NCBI GenBank assembly: GCA_026706225.1 | Contig: JAPOZE010000441.1 | Location: forward strand, 1-9,857 | Direction: 5' to 3' | DNA from: Acidobacteriota bacterium | GTDB lineage: Bacteria; Acidobacteriota; Terriglobia; Versatilivoradales; Versatilivoraceae | DNA: 9,857 nucleotides | In this document: positions 6,585 to 9,857 of the stretch, one piece after another | Layout: each line of letters starts with the position of its first letter | Numbering within the stretch: the first letter of the stretch is position 1 | Translations under genes and position numbers: made by a program | Notes under the pieces: generated by a model | What the model saw: only the letters and a program-made list of their open reading frames with translations | What the model was told of the DNA's origin: nothing | The model's database searches: none

Positions 6585-6590
6585 GGGAGG
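6585..6590 (+). promoter_or_regulatory. Strong ribosome binding site of the DJ-1 gene
   Basis: GGGAGG, five bases before the ATG at 6596. It is the clearest Shine-Dalgarno sequence on the plus strand of the window and fixes the DJ-1 start. Confidence 0.7.
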
Positions 6591-6595
6591 GCTGG

Positions 6596-7165
6596 ATGGA
6601 AAAGATCCTGATCATTATCGGCGACGCCTCCGAGGCCATGGACACTCTCTACCCTTACTATCGGGTGCAGGAGGAGGGGTTCGAGGCGGTGGTGGCGGCC
6701 CCGGAAAAGCGCCGCTACCATCTCGTCATCCATGAGATCCCGCCGGGGTGGGAGGTGACCCGGGAATCGCCCAGCTACCACTGGAACTCCGACATCGCCT
6801 TTCGGGATGTCGATCCGGACGGATATGCCGGACTCTTTGTTTCAGGGGGACGGGCGCCGGAGTATCTGCGCTACGACAGACACCTGATGGACATCGTTCG
6901 CCACTTCTTTGAAGCGGGCAAGCCCGTGGCCTCGGTGTGCCACGGTGCCGAGATCCTGGCGGCGTCGGGCTGCGTCCGGGGAATGCGCATGGCCACCGTG
7001 CCCAAGTGCAAATTCGACGTGGAGATCTGCGGCGCCACCTTCGTGGACCACGGCTGCGTGCGGGACGGAAACCTGGTGAGCGCCCGCACCTGGCACGACA
7101 ACGCGCTCTACATGAAAGAGTTTGTCCGCATGTTGCTGGATGCGCGTCGGCTCAAGGAAAGCTAG
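6596..7165 (+). CDS. DJ-1/PfpI family protein (class I glutamine amidotransferase-like)
   Basis: A cytoplasmic protein of 189 residues, the usual length of the PfpI/DJ-1 family. The family's nucleophile elbow is present as VASVCHGAEIL, with Cys115 and His116. The acidic residue that tunes the cysteine is probably Glu13 in GDASEAMDTLYPYY. FVSGGRAPEYLR (81-92) and the C-terminal DGNLVSARTWHDN complete the pattern. Members include protein/nucleotide deglycases, glyoxalase III-type enzymes, chaperones, isonitrile hydratases and proteases, so the reaction cannot be assigned. The extended insert with HEIPPGWEVT and the SGGRAPEYLR motif match a PfpI-like subgroup often annotated as a putative intracellular protease/amidase. 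The start is firm: GGGAGG lies five bases ahead of the ATG. It sits between the MFS gene and the small helical protein, all in the same direction. Confidence 0.9.
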   Translation: MEKILIIIGDASEAMDTLYPYYRVQEEGFEAVVAAPEKRRYHLVIHEIPPGWEVTRESPSYHWNSDIAFRDVDPDGYAGLFVSGGRAPEYLRYDRHLMDIVRHFFEAGKPVASVCHGAEILAASGCVRGMRMATVPKCKFDVEICGATFVDHGCVRDGNLVSARTWHDNALYMKEFVRMLLDARRLKES

Positions 7166-7240
7166 AATATCGAACAGGCTTTCCCCGACCGATTCGACAA
7201 TCGCACCCGCTTCGAGGTTTCGGAGAAAGGACAACCTGCA

Positions 7241-7462
7241 ATGGCTCTGCTTCGCCGCCTGGTCATCAATGCCGCACGCGTCCTGGTCCAGAATCCGGAG
7301 GCCCGCGCCAAGGCCCGGGAGGTTCTGGAAGAGGAGGTCAAGCCCCGGGCCAAGGAGGCTTGGCGGGAGGCCCGCCCCGAAATCGAGAGAGCCGGTCGGG
7401 GTCTCAAGCGTTTTGTCCGCAAGGTCCGGGACGAGTATCGCAGCGGCCGCCGGGGCGATTGA
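7241..7462 (+). CDS. Small basic, all-helical protein of unknown function
   Basis: A 73-residue protein starting MALLRRLVINAARVLVQNP and continuing with alternating charged and alanine-rich stretches (ARAKAREVLEEEVKPRAKEAW), ending in the basic tail RSGRRGD. The first 17 residues form a hydrophobic/basic face that could lie on a membrane; the rest looks like an extended amphipathic helix or coiled coil. No cysteines, no signal peptide and no known domain were recognised. AAAGGA lies nine bases before the ATG. It begins 75 bases after the DJ-1 gene, and its TGA overlaps a possible TTG start of the dioxygenase (TTGA at 7459-7462). Short proteins with 'VKPRAxEAWRxA' are, to my recollection, found elsewhere as conserved hypotheticals, which would support it being real. 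Function unknown. Confidence 0.65.
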   Translation: MALLRRLVINAARVLVQNPEARAKAREVLEEEVKPRAKEAWREARPEIERAGRGLKRFVRKVRDEYRSGRRGD

Positions 7463-7500
7463 GGGCGGCCACGGATTCCCCGAAAGAAGGTTCCAAGGAA

Positions 7501-8355
7501 GTGACCATCGTCCCGCTGGAAGAACACATCGGAGCTGAGGTGCGGGGTGTTGAGGTGGGCTCGCCCCACTCCGGGAAGACCTTCGCCGAGCTTCGCCGGG
7601 CCCTGTACAGGCATTCGGTGCTGGTCTTCCACGACCAGGACATCTCCGACGAGCAGCAGGTGGCCTTCACCCGGGGCTTCGGCCGGCTGCAGATGACCAT
7701 CGCCAGCGATCCCTACGGAGGAGGCGGCCCCATCAACCGCATTGCCAACGTGGACGAGGACGGCCGCCTCATTCCTCCCCGGGACAAGCGTTCCCTCTAC
7801 CAGGCCGGCAACAATCTCTGGCATTCCGACGGCTCCTTCAAGGCCGTCCCCCTCAAGGCCTCCATGCTGTCGGCCAAGGTGGTGCCGCCCCGCGGGGGCG
7901 AGACCGAGTACGCCAGCCTCCGGGCCGCCTATGCGGCTTTGCCCGAGCCCGGAAAGGCCCGGCTGGAAGGATTGGTCGCCGAACACAGCATGGCCTATTC
8001 CCGATCCCAGATCGCTCCCGGCCTTTTGACCGAGGCATTCCTCAAGGCGACGCCGCCGGTCCGCCACGTGCTGGTCCGAACCGTCCCCGAGACCGGAGAG
8101 AAAGCCCTCTACGTGGGATCGTACGCCTCCCACATCATCGGTTGGGACATCCCCAAGGGCCGCGCCCTGCTGGAGGAGCTCCTGGAATGGGCCACCCGGC
8201 CGCAATTCGTCTATCGGCACCGCTGGAAGACCAACGACCTGGTGATGTGGGACAACCGCTCCTGCCTCCATCGCGGCCGCCCCTGGGACAACGGCGCCTA
8301 CAAGCGCATCATGCACCGCACCACCCTGGCCGGAGACGGCCCCACCGTCCCCTGA
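7501..8355 (+). CDS. TauD/TfdA-family Fe(II)/2-oxoglutarate dioxygenase
   Basis: A 284-residue cytoplasmic enzyme of the usual family length. It opens with IVPLEEHIGAEVRGVEVG, typical of TauD/TfdA proteins. The iron-binding triad is complete: His108 and Asp110 in NLWHSDGSF, and His257 in NRSCLHRGRPW. Arg273 in MHRTTLAGD is the expected 2-oxoglutarate carboxylate ligand. The family couples decarboxylation of 2-oxoglutarate to hydroxylation of a small acid such as taurine, alkyl sulfates or aryloxyacetates; the latter two break down to release sulfate or a phenol. Substrate is not predictable here. The GTG at 7501 was chosen as the family start, with AGAAGG ten bases ahead; a TTG at 7459 overlapping the small gene's stop would add 14 residues (RAATDSPKEGSKE after the start). 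It is the last gene of the plus-strand cluster, so the MFS carrier may move its substrate or product. Confidence 0.9.
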   Translation: MTIVPLEEHIGAEVRGVEVGSPHSGKTFAELRRALYRHSVLVFHDQDISDEQQVAFTRGFGRLQMTIASDPYGGGGPINRIANVDEDGRLIPPRDKRSLYQAGNNLWHSDGSFKAVPLKASMLSAKVVPPRGGETEYASLRAAYAALPEPGKARLEGLVAEHSMAYSRSQIAPGLLTEAFLKATPPVRHVLVRTVPETGEKALYVGSYASHIIGWDIPKGRALLEELLEWATRPQFVYRHRWKTNDLVMWDNRSCLHRGRPWDNGAYKRIMHRTTLAGDGPTVP

Positions 8356-8383
8356 GACCTCTGCCTGTTTCCCTCAGTTTTTC

Positions 8384-8423
8384 TTCGTGTCCCTTCGTTG
8401 TCCTTCTTTCCCCTTCGTGGATA
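8384..8423. repeat. Four-unit 10-base degenerate tandem repeat between convergent genes
   Basis: TTCGTGTCCC, TTCGTTGTCC, TTCTTTCCCC and TTCGTGGATA follow each other with exact 10-base spacing, 28 bases past the dioxygenase stop. The top strand is pyrimidine-rich with a five-T run just before (8378-8382). Similar 'CTTCGTGTCCTTCGTGG' stretches recur in intergenic regions of several phyla, to my recollection. The rest of the 107-base gap between the dioxygenase and the receptor gene shows no gene and no clear hairpin terminator. Confidence 0.5.
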
Positions 8424-8462
8424 TCTCTTTTCCCTGGCTTGTCGGTTTGAGGACTCGCCCCG

Positions 8463-9857
8463 CTAAAACAGCAGCCGGAAACCGACCTGCACCTGGAACG
8501 GCGGTCCGGGGATGTTTCCCGCCAGGTATTGGCCGTCAAGGTCCCGGGTCTGAGCGAAGTTCGGATTGGTCGGCTGTCCGCTCAACCCGCAGGCCGGGTC
8601 ACTCGAGTCGGCGCAGTAGTTGGCCACGGTCGGGAACCACTGGTTCAGCGTCACGTTGTCGAGGTTCATGAGGTTGAAGAACTCCAGTGAAAGGAGGGCA
8701 TGGCCGGTCTCTCCAAGTGGAAACCGCTTCTGCACCCGGAGGTTGATGTCGGCGGTCGGCTTGTTCCGAAAGGCGTTTCTGGAGAACGGCACGCCGGGGG
8801 CGCGAAAGGGACGGTCGGCGCCGCCCCGGTCCTGGTTCGAATCGGCGCCCATGCGTGCGTCGAAGGGAGCGCTCGACAGAAGGTGCAGGCCGGTCGAGAG
8901 GTCGACCGCTCCGGGCAGCATGACCACGCTTTGAGCGTGGAGCTGGTGGCGCCGGTCCAGCAGGCTGGGTCCGTACTCGGATGCCAGGTCATACCCGTTC
9001 TCGTAGGATATCTCCCCCGCGTCCCGCTCGTTGTCATCGCTCGACTGGTTCTTCGACAGCACGTAGTGGGCGCTGAGCTGTCCCCGAGAATGACGGAACT
9101 CGGAGCTGATGGTCAGCGCCCGGTACAACGCCTTGGCGGTCGACTCGCGGACAGTGACGCTGTCGAGCCCCGGGACCGGCCGCCGGGTCCCACTGCGCAG
9201 ACCGAAGAAGGGCCGTTCGGCCGGGTCGTGCGGCCGAACGGCCGGCAAGGGAACGTTGAGGTCCCGGTTCCGTTGCAGGCGAGTGGTATCGACCACCAGC
9301 AGGTCGGCCCCCAGCGACCAGCCGGGACGGACCTCGCGCTGCAGGCCGCCGCCGTACTGGCGCGCCATCGGATTCCTGAAACCTGAGTCCACCATGGTGA
9401 CACGGGCTCCTGCGAACGGGTTGCTCTCAATTCCAAGCGCCTCGGCAATGGCCGTGATCTGATCCGGCGCCAGTGTCGGCAGACTGTCGAGCGTCCGTTG
9501 GTTCAGATCGATCCCGATGAGTTTCATCTGCTGGTACAGCGTGACATGCGGGCTTCCGGCCGGCGCCGGGAACGGCAGGGCCACACTCAGGTCTCCCGGC
9601 GGCACCCCGAAGTTGTTCACGGGAGCGGCCAGCAGCAGCAGGGGGGTTCGCGCGTAATAAGCGCCCGCGAATCCACGCACGACCGTCCTGGCGTTTCCGG
9701 CCGGGTCCCACGCCAGGCCGACCCGCGGTCCGAACTGGCTGCCGCTGCTCGGGATGGAGGTCGGGTCCACCTGGCGGCCGCTGGGAAAGGTCACGCCGCG
9801 CAACTGATCGATCAGGAACTTGTTTCCGGCATCGGGGGTCGGATTGAACTGCCCGTC
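8463..9857 (-). CDS. TonB-dependent outer-membrane receptor, Oar-like, C-terminal part (partial)
   Basis: The frame is open from the window edge to the TAG at 8463, giving 464 residues of a longer protein; its N-terminus (signal, carboxypeptidase-like and plug domains) lies outside. Seen are repeated alternating barrel strands with aromatic ends, SQFGPRVGLAWDPAGNARTVVRGFAGAYYA near the visible start, NPMARQYGGGLQREVRPGWSLGADLLVV, YRALTISSEFRHSRGQLSAHYVLSKNQS with a following acidic loop, and FRNKPTADINLRVQKRFPLGETGHALLSLEFFNLMN. The chain ends in GFRLLF; a C-terminal phenylalanine is the outer-membrane barrel sorting signal. The pair YCADSSDPACG near the end may form a disulfide in a surface loop. 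Such long receptors are abundant in Acidobacteriota and take up large or complexed nutrients using TonB energy. It points toward, and shares no transcript with, the dioxygenase cluster. Substrate unknown. Confidence 0.88.
   Translation of the reverse strand, partial: DGQFNPTPDAGNKFLIDQLRGVTFPSGRQVDPTSIPSSGSQFGPRVGLAWDPAGNARTVVRGFAGAYYARTPLLLLAAPVNNFGVPPGDLSVALPFPAPAGSPHVTLYQQMKLIGIDLNQRTLDSLPTLAPDQITAIAEALGIESNPFAGARVTMVDSGFRNPMARQYGGGLQREVRPGWSLGADLLVVDTTRLQRNRDLNVPLPAVRPHDPAERPFFGLRSGTRRPVPGLDSVTVRESTAKALYRALTISSEFRHSRGQLSAHYVLSKNQSSDDNERDAGEISYENGYDLASEYGPSLLDRRHQLHAQSVVMLPGAVDLSTGLHLLSSAPFDARMGADSNQDRGGADRPFRAPGVPFSRNAFRNKPTADINLRVQKRFPLGETGHALLSLEFFNLMNLDNVTLNQWFPTVANYCADSSDPACGLSGQPTNPNFAQTRDLDGQYLAGNIPGPPFQVQVGFRLLF
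8891..8940. repeat. Two adjacent perfect inverted repeats in the receptor gene
   Basis: CGGTCG and CGACCG (8891-8908) pair over six bases, and CCACGCT and AGCGTGG (8924-8940) pair over three. They lie 15 bases apart inside coding sequence. Both are perfect but short. Function is not evident. Confidence 0.35.
9211..9243. repeat. Perfect 12-base inverted repeat in the receptor gene
   Basis: GGCCGTTCGGCC and GGCCGAACGGCC are exact complements separated by nine bases. Each arm is also close to a palindrome in itself (GGCC at both ends). It encodes part of the loop around AVRPHDPAERP in the receptor. This is the strongest hairpin in the window and longer than expected from codon choice alone. No transposon-like flanks were seen. 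Confidence 0.5.

Noticed and set aside
6937..7500. Upstream extension of the dioxygenase frame back to 6937
   Set aside because: This part overlaps the DJ-1 and small-protein genes in another frame and reads as Arg/Pro/Gly-rich shadow; homologues start near 7501.
7162..8316. A 384-codon minus-strand frame opposite the dioxygenase
   Set aside because: The dioxygenase frame carries the full iron triad; the antisense product is Gly/Val/His-rich with no domain.
8332..8352. GGAGACGG/CCGTCCCC hairpin at the end of the dioxygenase as a terminator
   Set aside because: It has one mismatch, lies inside the coding region and the nearest T-run is about 25 bases away.

Overview
The window is GC-rich, except for a visibly poorer stretch at about 1640-2420, and holds nine recognisable genes, two of them cut by the window edges. 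A TonB-dependent receptor of the large Oar-like type, an ECF sigma factor overlapping a von Willebrand A (vWA)/DUF3520 protein, a fosmidomycin-resistance-like MFS carrier and a TauD-type dioxygenase point to a free-living Gram-negative bacterium with a large genome. Acidobacteriota fits best. This assignment is inference from gene content only.

Layout. Positions 1-1608, minus strand: a sodium:solute symporter followed 61 bases downstream by the first 13 codons of an unidentified gene that runs off the edge. Positions 1609-2423: a GC-poorer accessory stretch with a MazE/AbrB-like antitoxin that lacks a normal start codon at the expected place and has no intact toxin partner. Two short palindromes lie behind it. 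Positions 2424-5206, plus strand: an ECF sigma factor and a membrane-anchored vWA protein overlapping by four bases (GTGA), which looks like a signalling pair. Positions 5315-8355, plus strand: an MFS carrier, a DJ-1/PfpI protein, a small basic helical protein and a TauD/TfdA-family dioxygenase, closely spaced in one direction and probably one transcription unit. Positions 8356-8462: a short convergent gap holding a four-unit 10-base tandem repeat. Positions 8463-9857, minus strand: the C-terminal part of a TonB-dependent outer-membrane receptor, whose coding sequence contains several perfect inverted repeats.

The best candidate for a distinctive system is the sigma factor/vWA pair. The vWA protein starts with a short charged helix and one membrane span, as a non-canonical anti-sigma factor would, and then exposes a proline-rich linker and a complete metal-binding vWA domain outside the cytoplasm. 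The four-gene cluster after it looks like uptake or export plus oxidative modification of a small molecule of unknown identity. No tRNA, rRNA, CRISPR array or insertion sequence was recognised.
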